From Orobanche coerulescens (taxonomy: Eukaryota > Streptophyta > Magnoliopsida > Lamiales > Orobanchaceae): 64,000 bases of DNA. The position numbers and the translations under genes are program-made. The notes under the pieces were generated by a model. That model searched no databases. It saw nothing but the letters and a program-made list of their open reading frames with translations, and was not told the DNA's origin. The stretch covers positions 165,393,787 through 165,457,786 of the forward strand of contig CM065805.1 of NCBI GenBank assembly GCA_033398695.1, given 5' to 3'. This document shows positions 1-9,182 of the stretch, piece after piece (position 1 is the first letter of the stretch; each line of letters starts with the position of its first letter).

Positions 1-1164
1 CTTTTGGGAATTTTGGGGTTTTTCGTAGATTCGTCCGATTTACCCGCTTTGAAGCTTGAGAACTTTGAGATTATGATGTATCTATACTGTATGCATGTTT
101 TTCCTACGATTTTGTGGTTTGGATTGTTCCGTTTTCGGACTTGTGAGATTTTGGACGATTTTCCAACCTCTAGTTGATTATCCGTATATCTTTATGAATC
201 GTAGACGGGTTTCGGGGGTTTCTTCGTGTAATTTGAATATGGATAATTGATTATCATATTCCTTGCGAATCGTTTAGGTGCCGGAAGCACGTTCCTGGAC
301 CTACCGAACTCATACCTTTTTCCATTCGAATTGTCGATGTCTCAAAGGCAAGTATATATTTATGAATGTGCGTTCTCGACTTTAAAAGTATGAAATATTA
401 ATGGCATGATTATTTATATCCACTCCGGGACGGGCCGACGGGTCCTCTGAGGGTTTCGTAGCCTCTGGTGCGATTCCATGGATAATATGAATTAACCACT
501 CCGGGACGGACCGACGGGTCCTCTGAGGGTTCCGTAGCCTCTGGTGCGGTGCCACAGTATTCATATATGTATTGATGACGGATGATATGAACGAACCGTT
601 TCCACGGCATTCATATACATCTTGATGTGATGCTATGAGATTTAGTTATTCCGGAATACTAGTCTTGAATTGATGAATTGACGGTTACCTTTACTTTATT
701 GTTGAGGAGTATTGTGTTTCATACTTGATATACTTGCACTAGCTATTCGACGGCTAACCCCTTTATGGGGGAAATACGTTTTATGTATTTTAGGTTCCAA
801 GAGAGCGGACAGGCAGGTATCGGTTCGGCATGAAGATGGTGGGCAAGTGTGATACTGTGTCTTTCTTCCAGTTATGTTTGGAGTTTTCCATTCAGTATTG
901 TTGTGCTGGATTGGCTATTGAATACTCGAGTATTGTTTTCCCTTTTCCTTGATGTTCCGGCCTGTGTTTGCCGAAGTATTGATTCGAGTTGTGATGTTTG
1001 TGAATACATTGGTTATGTTTTGAATACCTTTGTATTGTTCTTAATTCCATTGTATGTAGACCTCCTCGGTCAAAATTTATAGTTCTGCGTATGTTTAGCC
1101 TTGTGGGTCCCACGGCGGGGCTTACGGCGCTGTAATATTCCCTGAATAACTTGGGGGTGTTACA
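1..1164 (+). mobile_element. LTR-A: 3' part of a Ty3/gypsy LTR (Tekay/Del-like)
   Basis: The right boundary is clear: the sequence ends GGGGGTGTTACA at 1164 and then enters minus-strand integrase codons of gypsy-A. The last 80 bases (GTGGGTCCCACGGC, then CACTG/GCTGTAATAT, then GGGGTGTTACA) match in order the ends of the two complete gypsy-B LTRs at 13366 and 18574, so this is a related LTR in plus orientation. The 5' end lies outside the window. No internal region follows, so it is either a solo LTR or the 3' LTR of an element further left. The five bases after it, ATTTT (1165-1169), would be one copy of the target duplication. No coding sequence is recognisable in it. Confidence 0.75.
420..571. 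repeat. Two 76-bp tandem repeats inside LTR-A
   Basis: Units start at 420 and 496 with CCACTCCGGGACGG and continue CCGACGGGTCCTCTGAGGG and a GTAGCCTCTGGTGCG segment. They differ at only a few bases. Related GACGGG-containing units recur in LTR-C and LTR-D at the right end of the window. Confidence 0.85.
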
Positions 1165-1669
1165 ATTTTGCCCTTCGACAAATAATGCATGAATTGACAA
1201 TTTTATAAATATCATGTTTTATTTTAGGCCAAAAGAAGTGTTCATGCAATATTTCAAAAGTTTTGGCAATTCCGAAATATCCCATTAATCACCCACTGTG
1301 TGCTTCCCTTACTAACAACTCCCGTATTGAACAAAAAAGAATGCAAAGTTTATTTTTACGGAATAAAAATCCATCACCCCGATAAAATTTATCCAGACTT
1401 TTTGTTTCGCAAGCAATATATGTTTCGCCAAAATCTTTATCTCCCACGTAAGATCCTTTCAAGAGCTCAAATCCCAACAATTTACAAGAAAGTGTATTAA
1501 GTAATACATACCTTCTCGACAATGCATCGGAAGCGACGTTCTCCTTACCTTGTTTATACTTGATGATGTAAGGAAATGATTCGATCTCCTCTAACCATTT
1601 GGTATGTCTTTTACTCAACTTATTTTGTCCCTTGAGATGCTTCAATGATTCATGATCCATGTGAATCAC
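1165..1669 (-). pseudogene. gypsy-A RNase H tail and integrase zinc-binding domain
   Basis: The frame from 1669 carries the last RNase H motif ([11 protein letters not shown]), the connection segment ending DALSRR, and the start of integrase (LLVREAHSG). A TGA at 1286-1288 stops it. The same frame then continues with GYFGIAKTFEILHEHFFWP and a CIICRRAK segment, giving the two histidines and two cysteines of the HHCC domain, until LTR-A interrupts it at 1164. The stop lies where a glycine codon (GGA) would be expected, so a single G-to-T change is the simplest explanation. The DDE core of integrase is absent here. Confidence 0.8.
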
Positions 1670-2841
1670 GAACTCCTTAAGCCATAAGTAGTGTTGCCAC
1701 GTACGTAAGCTCTAACCAAAGCATACAATTCTTTATCATATGTAAGATAGTTCAACATCTCTCCTCTAAGTTTCTCGCTAAAGTAAGCAATCGGCCTCTT
1801 TACCTGTATTAATACCGCTCCAATTCCTACTCCTGAAGCATCACACTCAACTTCAAAAGTGTTAGAAAAATTTGGTAATGCTAAAACAGGTGCGGTGCAT
1901 AATTTATCCTTTAATGTGTTAAAGGCATTTTCTTGATCATCACCCCAATGAAATTTAGCATGTTTCTTTACAAGTTCATTTAACGGGGCTGCAGTCGTGC
2001 TAAAATCTTTAACAAAAGCGTCGATAAAGACCTGTTAAACTGTGAAAGCTTCTTACCTCAGTTGCATTAGTCGGTCTAGGCCTTTCTCGTATGGCCCTTA
2101 TCTTCTCTTCATCAACTTTTATGCCGTCAATACTAACGACATACCCAAGGAATATAACCTCACTCATGCAAAAAGTACATTTCTTAAGACTAGCATATAA
2201 TTGTTTCTTTCTCAAGGTAATTAAAACCAATCTTAAATGTTCAACGTGTTCGTCTGTACTCTTGCTATAAATGAGAATATCATCAAAGTATACGACAACA
2301 AATTTTCCAATATAAGCACGCAAAACATGATTCATTAGCCGCATAAAAGTGTTCGGTGCATTTGTAAGATCAAAAGGCATTACCATTCATATAATCCGTA
2401 TTTAGTTTTAAAGGCCGTTTTTCATTCATCCCCTTCTTTCATACGAATTTGGTGATAACCTTTCATTAAATCAATTTTACTAATCACACGCGAACCATGT
2501 AATTCGTCCAACATATCATCTAACCTTGGAATTGGATGTCGATACTTTACCGTGATATTGTTCACCGCTCGACAGTCGGTGCACATTCTCCAAGTCCCAT
2601 CTTTCTTTGGTACGACAATTATCGGAACGGCACAAGGACTCAAACTTTCTCGGATATACCCAATACTTAATAACTCCTCGACTTGCCGCTGAATCTCCTT
2701 AGTTTCTTCAGGATTATTTTGGTATGCCGGTCGGTTTGGAATGGCGGCTCCTGGCACAAAGTCTATTTGGTGCTCGATCCCTCTTTTTGGTGGCAAACTG
2801 GGTGGTAGATCATCCGGAAAAACATCATTGAAGTCCTGCAA
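1670..2841 (-). pseudogene. gypsy-A reverse transcriptase and RNase H (frameshifted)
   Basis: Two open pieces give most of a Ty3-type reverse transcriptase. The first (2841-2422) has the fingers-palm segment with RPAYQNNPEE, VPKKDGTWRMC and DLMKGYHQIRM. The second (2386-2009) has [12 protein letters not shown], the catalytic YFDDILIYS, and the thumb segment ending LTGLYRRF. About 35 bases between them code the expected linking segment but in two frames, so there is at least one indel near 2400. RNase H occupies 2008-1670 with further frame breaks. Both catalytic aspartates of the YFDD box are intact, but the reading frame is not. Confidence 0.85.
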
Positions 2842-2984
2842 TAGAATTTTATAGTACTCGGACCATTCCGGTTTTTATCATCGTCAAGAGTGCAAATTCA
2901 TTTGGTAAGAAGTAAGTATGCGGGTTGCCCATCCTCAACTTCTTTAACGACTTCCTTTGCACTTATAAATAAACATTTTTTTAA

Positions 2985-3120
2985 TTTTTCATTTTTTTTC
3001 TTTTTCTTTCTTTTCTTTTTCTTTTTCTCTTTGTTTTTCTTTTTCTTTCTCTTTTTCTTTTCCTTTTTCTTTTTCTTTTTGGTTTTCTTTTTCTTTTTTC
3101 TTTTCTTTTTCTTTAACTTC
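2985..3120. repeat. (CTTTTT)n hexanucleotide-like polypyrimidine tract
   Basis: About 130 bases are almost entirely C and T on the plus strand, with CTTTTT and CTTTTC units. On the minus strand it codes the Lys/Glu-rich linker between the protease and the segment ahead of reverse transcriptase. It looks like replication-slippage expansion of a coding linker. Confidence 0.8.
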
Positions 3121-4467
3121 TTTTTGGAGTCGAATTTGATCTTCATGGACTTGTATTTTCGTCATGGGAACTAATGTGATATTCCTCCCATCTTTCTCAA
3201 ATGAGTAACGATTCTTCTTCCCGCTAAGTTGGGCATCTCGATCGTAATGTTGTGGTCTCCCCAACAAAATATGGCAAGCGTGCATTGGTACAACGTCACA
3301 TATGATATCATCATGGTATTTTCCAATTATGATGGTTATGAGTACCTGTTTATTCACCCGAACCTCTCCGCAATCGTTTAGCCAATGAAGTCTATAAGGC
3401 TTAGGATGTCGCCTTGTTGGTAATTCTAACCCCTCGACTAGCATCGCACTAGCCACATTGGTGCAACTTCCGTTATCAATGATCACACTATAATTTTTAT
3501 TTTTCACAAAACATCTAGTGTGAAAAAGATTTTCTCGTTGTTCGTTATCGTTGCTCTCTTCCTCCTTTGCCTTCACATTCAACACCCTCCTAATGACAAG
3601 TGCGGGTGCGAATTCTAGCTCCCCTTCATCACTTTTTTCTTTATCTTCTTCCTCATCTTCATCATCTATTTCATATTCTCCGTCCTCCTTAAGTATCATT
3701 GTTCGTTTATTAGTGCATTGGGATGCAATGTGTCCTCGCCCGTGGCATCGAAAACACTTGATGTCCCTGTTTCTCGTGTTTGTATTTTCTAAGGATGTAG
3801 ATTTGACTTCGGGTTTTGTTCGACTAGCACTCCACACCTCAAACTTCCCCTTCATGGTACTTTTATCAAAACTACCCTTGGATAAGTCTCGATTTCCTGT
3901 TTGAGGCTTCCAAGGAGTTGCGTACCCCGTGGAGTAAGTATTATTGTCTCCCCTTCGCAAGTTCCTCTCAATTTTGATCGCTGCATATACCATGTCCTCG
4001 AACTCAACATAATGTTGTTTATTAACTTCTTTAGAGATCTCCGCCCTCATGCCATGTAGGAATCTCGCCATTGTGGCCTCCCTCGACTCCCTCACATCGG
4101 CACGGATCATTAACATCTCCATTTCCTTTCGAAAATCTTCGATGCTCCTTGGACCTTGTTTTAAGGATTGAAGGCGAGAAAATATTTCCTTATGATAATA
4201 ATTAGGAACAAATCTTCTACGCATTACAATCTTTAATTCCTCCCAACTATTAATTGGCCTCTCTCCATTCCTCCTTCTATCCGTCACAAGTTGGTCCCAC
4301 CAAATGCTGGCATATTCGGAAAATTCAGTTATTGCTAACCTCATTTTCTTAGTACTAGCATAGTTATGACAGTCAAATATAGTTTCCAAATTTCTCTCCC
4401 AGTCAAGGTATGTGTCGGGATCGCTCCGCCCTTCGAAGGCTGGGATTTTCATTTTTATATTTCCCAT
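2989..4467 (-). CDS. gypsy-A gag-protease polyprotein segment
   Basis: This 492-residue frame starts at a methionine in the gag capsid region (KIPAFEGRSDPDTYLDWE) and includes a CCHC zinc knuckle, CFRCHGRGHIASQC, near residue 240. A protease active site of the form IIDNGSCTNVAS follows near residue 330, with the flap-side segment ILLGRPQHYDRD. Gag packages the RNA and protease cleaves the polyprotein. The aspartate of the protease triad is present, but DNG replaces the usual DTG/DSG; this variant is common in this type of gypsy element. The last 45 residues are an almost pure Lys/Glu tract. The real gag start is upstream (to about 4740), where an N-terminal coiled segment and an Arg/Gly-rich stretch read in different frames, so the ORF is 5'-frameshifted. 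Confidence 0.85.
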   Translation of the reverse strand: MGNIKMKIPAFEGRSDPDTYLDWERNLETIFDCHNYASTKKMRLAITEFSEYASIWWDQLVTDRRRNGERPINSWEELKIVMRRRFVPNYYHKEIFSRLQSLKQGPRSIEDFRKEMEMLMIRADVRESREATMARFLHGMRAEISKEVNKQHYVEFEDMVYAAIKIERNLRRGDNNTYSTGYATPWKPQTGNRDLSKGSFDKSTMKGKFEVWSASRTKPEVKSTSLENTNTRNRDIKCFRCHGRGHIASQCTNKRTMILKEDGEYEIDDEDEEEDKEKSDEGELEFAPALVIRRVLNVKAKEEESNDNEQRENLFHTRCFVKNKNYSVIIDNGSCTNVASAMLVEGLELPTRRHPKPYRLHWLNDCGEVRVNKQVLITIIIGKYHDDIICDVVPMHACHILLGRPQHYDRDAQLSGKKNRYSFEKDGRNITLVPMTKIQVHEDQIRLQKEVKEKEKKKEKENQKEKEKGKEKEKEKEKQREKEKEKKEKEKK

Positions 4468-5123
4468 ACATCGGTCTTCCTCGTTTCGTCCTTCCCTTTG
4501 ATACCGTCTATCTTGTTCTCTCCGACCTCCTCGACCACTTCCTCCTCGATTTGGTAAGTTCCATCCTCGGAGAATGTTTCATCCTCGTACTCTCTATATG
4601 AGATGGGACTCGGATTCCTTCTTCTGCGGTGATGCTCGTCCTCTTTATTTTTTTTGTAAATTTTTGATCGCTTCTTCTTGTCGATCTTGTCTTCTAATTA
4701 ATTGGGTGAGCATTTCTTGTATGTTCTGAAGGGCTTCATTTCCTTCATTTTTTCTCAATATCGGATTTCGATATTTTTTTTTTTTGCTTTTTTTTTTGCT
4801 TTTTTTTGCCTTTCTTTTTTATTTTGCCTTTTTTTGGCCCTTTTTTTGCCTTTTTTTTTCTTTTTTTTTTTACTTTTTTTTTTGCTCTTTTTTTTACACA
4901 CACACACAAATTAATCCTCACAAGATCCTCACGTATATCGCTCGATCACTCAACGCTCGTGTATCACTCTTTTAGTTTTTTTTGCACGGTTCTTGTCTTT
5001 TATCACTCGGCTTTATATAAATGTCCCACAACTCACAATGTGATTATATAGACTAGTATTGTCACAAGTATTTAATTTTACAGGGGCGGTAATACGCACT
5101 CCAGCTTTATATTTATTTTATAT
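4468..5123 (-). other. gypsy-A gag N-terminus (broken) and leader with T-rich tracts
   Basis: From 4740 down to 4468 the minus strand codes an N-terminal gag segment (ALQNIQEMLTQLIRRQDRQ) followed by charged Arg/Gly/Glu-rich residues, split by at least one frameshift. From 4770 to 4900 the plus strand is a run of T tracts broken by GCC and GC, ending in a short (CA)n. No gene is evident from 4900 to 5123. Confidence 0.6.
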
Positions 5124-5188
5124 TTCACTGTGGTGGTAGAACTGACCTTCGTGATCGATATGTATATGTATATATATATATATATATA

Positions 5189-6298
5189 GGCTAAAATGCT
5201 TCTGGGGTCCCTTAACTTAATTTCAGATAACGATTTAGTCCTTTATCTTTTTTTGTCCCAACTAAGTCCTTTATCTTTCAAATCTTAAGCAAAGTTAGCC
5301 TTTTCCGTTGGTCTCCGTTATAATAATTGATTAGATGCTTATTTTATTCCTACATGGATATAAACATTCCTACGTGTCAAATACATAACTTATGTGTCCA
5401 TTTCCGAACCTATGTGTCCATTTTCTAACATACCTGCACTTTGGGAGATCCAAGTAGTGTGAGGGAGATCCACCCAGCCCAATCCATGAATAACAGTTTG
5501 GGGTTTTAAATTAAAAAACCCAACACTCGTTTTCTCTAACACAGACATGCACTAAACCCAATCAATGGCGCTTTCCAAGCTCTCACTCCTCAACCATCTC
5601 GCAAGAACCCTAAATAAACCCTGCCGCCTACAATCACACACGCGGACAACCTTCCTCCCGATCCACCTCCTCTCCTTCCCCACGCCGGAAGAAGCCGCTG
5701 CCGAACGCCGCAAATGCAAACGCCGCCTCCACATCGAGCCTCCTCTCTCCGCCTTTCGCCAACAATAGCATCAGCAACCTCGCCCTTCTCCGTCCTCTCC
5801 GCAGCAAAATCCTAACGCTCCCAAGCTCCCTGAACCTGTCTCCGTGCTCTCGGACAACCGCTTCAACCTCCACAACCGCATCCTCAAGCTAATCCGCGAA
5901 AATGATCTCGAGGAAGCGGCGCTATTCACGCACCACTCCATTTACTCCAATTGCCGCCCCACCATTTTCACCTGCAATTCGATTATGGCCGCGCAGCTTA
6001 GGCAATCTAAGTACTCTGAGCTGCTCTCTCTACACAGGTTCATCAAAGCTGAAAAAATAATGGTGACAAAAAAAGGTGAAATCTAGGATTGAAATGGTGA
6101 GTCAGCGTCTAATTTGGCATCAATGTGACCAACTTAACAGCCACCTGGACAACAGTTAACGATGTTACCAAAAAAGCATGACCAAGGCTAATTTTGCTTT
6201 AAGATTTGAAAGATAAAGGACTTGTTTGGGACAAAAAAAGATAAAGGACTAAATCGTTATCTGAAATTAAGTTAAGGGACCCCAGGCACATTTTAGCC
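5189..6298 (+). mobile_element. Pack-MULE-1 (Mutator-like element with a captured PPR gene fragment)
   Basis: The ends are inverted repeats of about 118 bp, starting GGCTAAAATG at 5189 and ending CATTTTAGCC at 6298; both arms contain CCCTTAACTTAATTTCAGAT in opposite orientations. No transposase is present. Pack-MULE-2 at 50415-51654 has the same TIR and sub-terminal sequence, and its exact 9-bp duplication identifies the superfamily as Mutator. Here the flanks are (TA)n, and a perfect 9-bp duplication cannot be confirmed (ATATATATA against TAGATATAT). The interior is GC-rich and carries a host gene fragment, unlike the AT-rich surroundings. Confidence 0.88.
5565..6086 (+). pseudogene. Captured PPR gene fragment (GRP23-like N-terminus)
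   Basis: The frame starts MALSKLSLLNHLARTL, is stopped by TAG at 5766, then continues in the same frame through a Gln/Pro-rich stretch to about 6055, where MULE end sequence takes over. The segment RRLHIEPPLSAFRQQ, the Gln-rich region and [19 protein letters not shown], then a first PPR-like helix pair around [17 protein letters not shown], match my recollection of the plant GLUTAMINE-RICH PROTEIN 23 type of pentatricopeptide protein. The parent gene is much longer; only about 170 codons were taken. The stop replaces a glutamine codon in a Gln run, so this copy should not make the parental domain. It could be transcribed from a MULE promoter as a chimeric RNA. Confidence 0.75.
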
Positions 6299-6313
6299 TA
6301 GATATATATATAT

Positions 6314-6354
<41 letters not shown>

Positions 6355-6642
6355 TTGTGGTGGTAGAACCGACCTTCGTGATAGATATGTATATGTATAT
6401 ATATTCACTGTGGTGGTAGAACTGACCTTTGTGATAAATAGGTATATTTATATATAAGTATTTTTTTTGTATACTCTTTTTTTTTGTATACTTTTTTATG
6501 TATACTTTATTTATACTTTATTTTTTATATTCAAAATGCTAAGGATTATAATCCCCTTGGCTTACACTTGATGATTTATATCAAATATTATATATATATA
6601 TATATTGTGATCACTGTGATGGTAGAACCGATCGTCGTGATT

Positions 6643-6761
6643 ATTTTTAATATATATTAAGAAGACGGAAGGTTTAGAAGATAGAAAGAAACGATAGGAT
6701 GGTAAGATAAGAAGATTATGAAAATGAAGGAAAATAGATACCACTTAGTAATGGAAAAAAC
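6643..6761 (-). other. gypsy-A leader segment next to the primer binding site
   Basis: AT-rich sequence between the repeat array and the primer binding site. No coding or structural feature is evident. Confidence 0.5.
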
Positions 6762-6778
6762 CGAGCTCTGAAGCCAAC
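6762..6778 (-). promoter_or_regulatory. Primer binding site of gypsy-A (initiator Met tRNA type)
   Basis: On the minus strand, directly after the LTR end (GGTCGCATCA), the sequence reads GTTGGCTTCAGAGCTCGG. It matches the common plant TGGTATCAGAGC site except for two bases, so it is a slightly decayed iMet primer site. Its position fixes the LTR boundary and the orientation of the element. Confidence 0.75.
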
Positions 6779-7491
6779 TGATGCGACCCCCACACGACGT
6801 GACGTGGTAACCGCTATCGCTAGTATGATTTTAGTTGTCAAGGTCGTTCCAATATTAAGCAAATGATTGTTTTACTTCAAGCCCTCTACGTGACGCGCCG
6901 TAGCAAACCGGAAGGTGCGATTCAAACACGCCATGAGGTTTCTAACGTCTCGATAAGTGAATTGAAATCACGATTTATATTTTGGAGACACACTCAACAA
7001 AATAAGAAGAAAGTTTTTTAACACAAACACTCACAATTTTGATAATTTCAAGGTGTCTTTACAAATGAAAATGAGGGCTATTTATAGCCAAAATTCCTAC
7101 AACTATTATAATATAAAAATATAAAATAAAGACTAAGAAATTATAAATTCAACATTTAAAACTCCTAAAATCTGATCATTGACTAATCAACCCATAAGTT
7201 AAGGAGTCAATACATTTTTAGGGGACAAAAATCAAGGACCAAGACTTATGTTTTGAAAATAAGAAATCAAAGTTAAAGAAAAATATGCTGTTGTCGTTTT
7301 AGTGGCAAAACAGATCATAAACTTTGGATTTTGGTCTTGATGTCTTCTAGATGATTGTAGTACTGCCTCTTATCTTTCCAAATCCACTAAAATCGTCTCA
7401 ATAGACATCGGACGCGAAAGTTGTGACAAAAATACGAAGGTGTATCGTATCTAAAATTTCCAACGCCTGCTTTCAATTGTATCGCATTTCA
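6779..7491 (-). mobile_element. LTR of gypsy-A with TATA box
   Basis: On the minus strand it runs from TGAAATGCGATAC (7491) to GTGGGGGTCGCATCA (6779), with near-inverted ends TG(AA)ATGCGA / TCGCATCA. A TATA box GGCTATAAATAGCC lies at 7075-7089 on the minus strand, about 300 bases from the LTR end, so R and U5 lie below it. One flank is the primer binding site and gag. The other flank, once copia-A is removed, is the pol tail at 24995-25368. It is therefore placed between two internal regions, not at an outer edge. Confidence 0.75.
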
Positions 7492-7492
7492 C

Positions 7493-8915
7493 TGTAGGTC
7501 ACAAGTCGTCCAGGAATAAGTCTAGAGGGGGGTAAATAGACTTATTGAAACTCTTAAACTCTTTTTCACAAAGAGTAAGTTTCTTCAGCTGATAGATAAA
7601 CAAATGACTTAGAGTCGTTTGTTCTCAATACGTGCGGAAGTCAGCTGATGACGAATACAAAACAACTAATGAAACACTTAACGATGAATGCAGCAGTTAA
7701 GGTATGATGCTATGAAACAGTAAAATACGCAGGCAGTTATAGTGGTCTCAGAGGTGGGGTAATCCTCTACTAATCCACTTTTCTCTAAACCAGTTGGAGA
7801 TGAATTCACTATAATTGTCAACCAGTGATAAAGATTACAGTGATTCAACCAAATTACAACAGCTTCCAACCAGTGAAAATCCTTGCCGTTGCAACACAGT
7901 TGACTGCCTTGCACCTCTTGATCCGCGATCCTTGGATGCCTTTACAGTCTCAAACTTCAACCAGTAAAGTACCCCGAACTCAGGATTAAAGACACGAGCT
8001 TTTGTCTTCTCCAACTAAGAGCTTCTTCAAGTATGAACTTTTGAGAACTTCTCTTTTCACGATGCTATAGTTCGCTTTTAGATTGCTTTGAATGCTCTGA
8101 TTGCTCTGAATGTTTGTTCGCACCGTTTGTATGTGTTGTGTATTGCTCAGCTTCAAATCTTTCGGAAATATATATAGGTCACGATCTCTGAGCTTTTCCT
8201 TCATAGCCGTTGCAAATCTTTTCAACAAATCCGTCCGTTGGAGAGGTAGACTTCATTGTTTTCTTTCTGAACGTTGCAAGGCTGGATTCCCATAATTTAA
8301 TCCATCTTCCGACCATTGTGAAGACTTCGCATGTGAGGCGCCGAATCTTTTGAATATAATAAGATTAAAGTCTTCAGTGGTAGGCCTGGATGAATTATTC
8401 ATTTCATATCTTTAGGAGGAATCTCTCCAATTTGTCTCTTCACATTGCATGTGACTTTCCGTAATATTTGACTTTTCAACGCATGCTGACGTGGACTTGG
8501 AGTACTTGGCTGATCTCGAGTAGGCTGATGTAAAGTTAACTTCTCTGCAGTCTGGACTTCTCTGATGTTCACTGTTTGGGACTCGCCTGATCAGATGACT
8601 TGTCTGAGGTCACTTGACTGCAGTCTGGTCAAACATCCCTAATGATTTTTGTTGACCATAACTTCTCTGACTTGACTCGGCTGTACCTCTATGATGAGCT
8701 CAGCTGTTCTTTAGTACTTAGCTTATTTTAGCCTAACTTATTTTGGCCTATAGAAGATACTCATTTGGTTCTTCTTTACATTTTGCCAAGTATTAAATTT
8801 AACATAATTTGGCCTATGGAAGATACTCATTTGGTTCTTCTTTACATTTTTGCCAAGTAATAAACATTTGAATTATATTAATGAAATCATCAAAATCTAA
8901 CAAGTATTCCTAACA
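7493..8915 (-). mobile_element. 3' LTR of copia-A (complete)
   Basis: It starts TGTAGGTCAC at 7493 and ends CTAACA at 8915 on the plus strand, giving TG...CA ends on the minus strand. Positions 8555-8915 align closely with the truncated 5' LTR at 24629-24989. Inside it, a short segment is duplicated near 8735-8870: TTTGGCCTATAGAAGATAC and TTTGGCCTATGGAAGATAC, each followed by a TTTGGTTCTTCTTTACATTT stretch, and the same duplication is present in the other LTR. Confidence 0.88.
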
Positions 8916-8931
8916 AATTCCCCCTATTTTG
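8916..8931 (-). promoter_or_regulatory. Polypurine tract of copia-A
   Basis: On the minus strand AAAATAGGGGGAATTT lies directly against the start of the 3' LTR. This is where plus-strand DNA synthesis would be primed. Confidence 0.75.
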
Positions 8932-9182
8932 ATGATGGCAAAACTTAAGAAAATATTCAAATGAACAAGTCTGCACTTAAGTGCAAGACACAAACTAAAA
9001 TCAGTCTAGTTTTGAGACAACTGTAAATTGTCATTCAAAAGACTGTTATAAAATTTTCTGAATTGATTACAAATATATGTCTTAAAAAATTACAAGAAAA
9101 TTTTACAAGTACAAAAATAAATATAAGTCATCTGCCTCTCCCTCTGCCTATTCGGATAGGCTGCTTGGCAGGTCTGAATGGT
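8932..9182. other. Non-coding segment between the copia-A extra ORF and its polypurine tract
   Basis: About 250 bases of AT-rich sequence; no frame or repeat is evident. Confidence 0.5.

Larger units (their letters stand above)
5124..6642. repeat. Dispersed 53-55-bp repeat with (TA)n, split by Pack-MULE-1
   Basis: Copies beginning TTCACTGTGGTGGTAGAAC start at 5124, 6351 and 6404; a more diverged copy lies at about 6608-6642. Each is followed by GATATGTATATG and a run of TA. The first copy is separated from the rest by Pack-MULE-1, which inserted in a (TA)n stretch. The array belongs to the leader of gypsy-A. Confidence 0.8.
1165..7491 (-). mobile_element. gypsy-A: decayed Ty3/gypsy retrotransposon, 3' end cut by LTR-A
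   Basis: Reading on the minus strand, the order is LTR (7491-6779), primer binding site (6778-6762), leader, gag-protease (to 2989), reverse transcriptase, RNase H and the integrase zinc-binding domain (to 1165). The integrase core and 3' LTR are not in the window because LTR-A is inserted in the HHCC domain. RT motifs ([15 protein letters not shown]) and a protease of the form VIIDNGSC resemble the chromovirus-type plant gypsy elements with a GIEHQIDF signature; the exact clade is uncertain. Pack-MULE-1 sits in the leader. Copia-A is inserted exactly at the outer edge of its LTR. Several frameshifts and stops make it inactive. Confidence 0.85.

Noticed and set aside
2890..3174. Phe-rich plus-strand frame
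   Set aside because: Complement of the Lys/Glu-coding polypurine linker in gypsy-A.
5180..6307. A clean 9-bp target duplication for Pack-MULE-1
   Set aside because: Both flanks are (TA)n; ATATATATA and TAGATATAT are not an exact match and microsatellite slippage makes the test uninformative.
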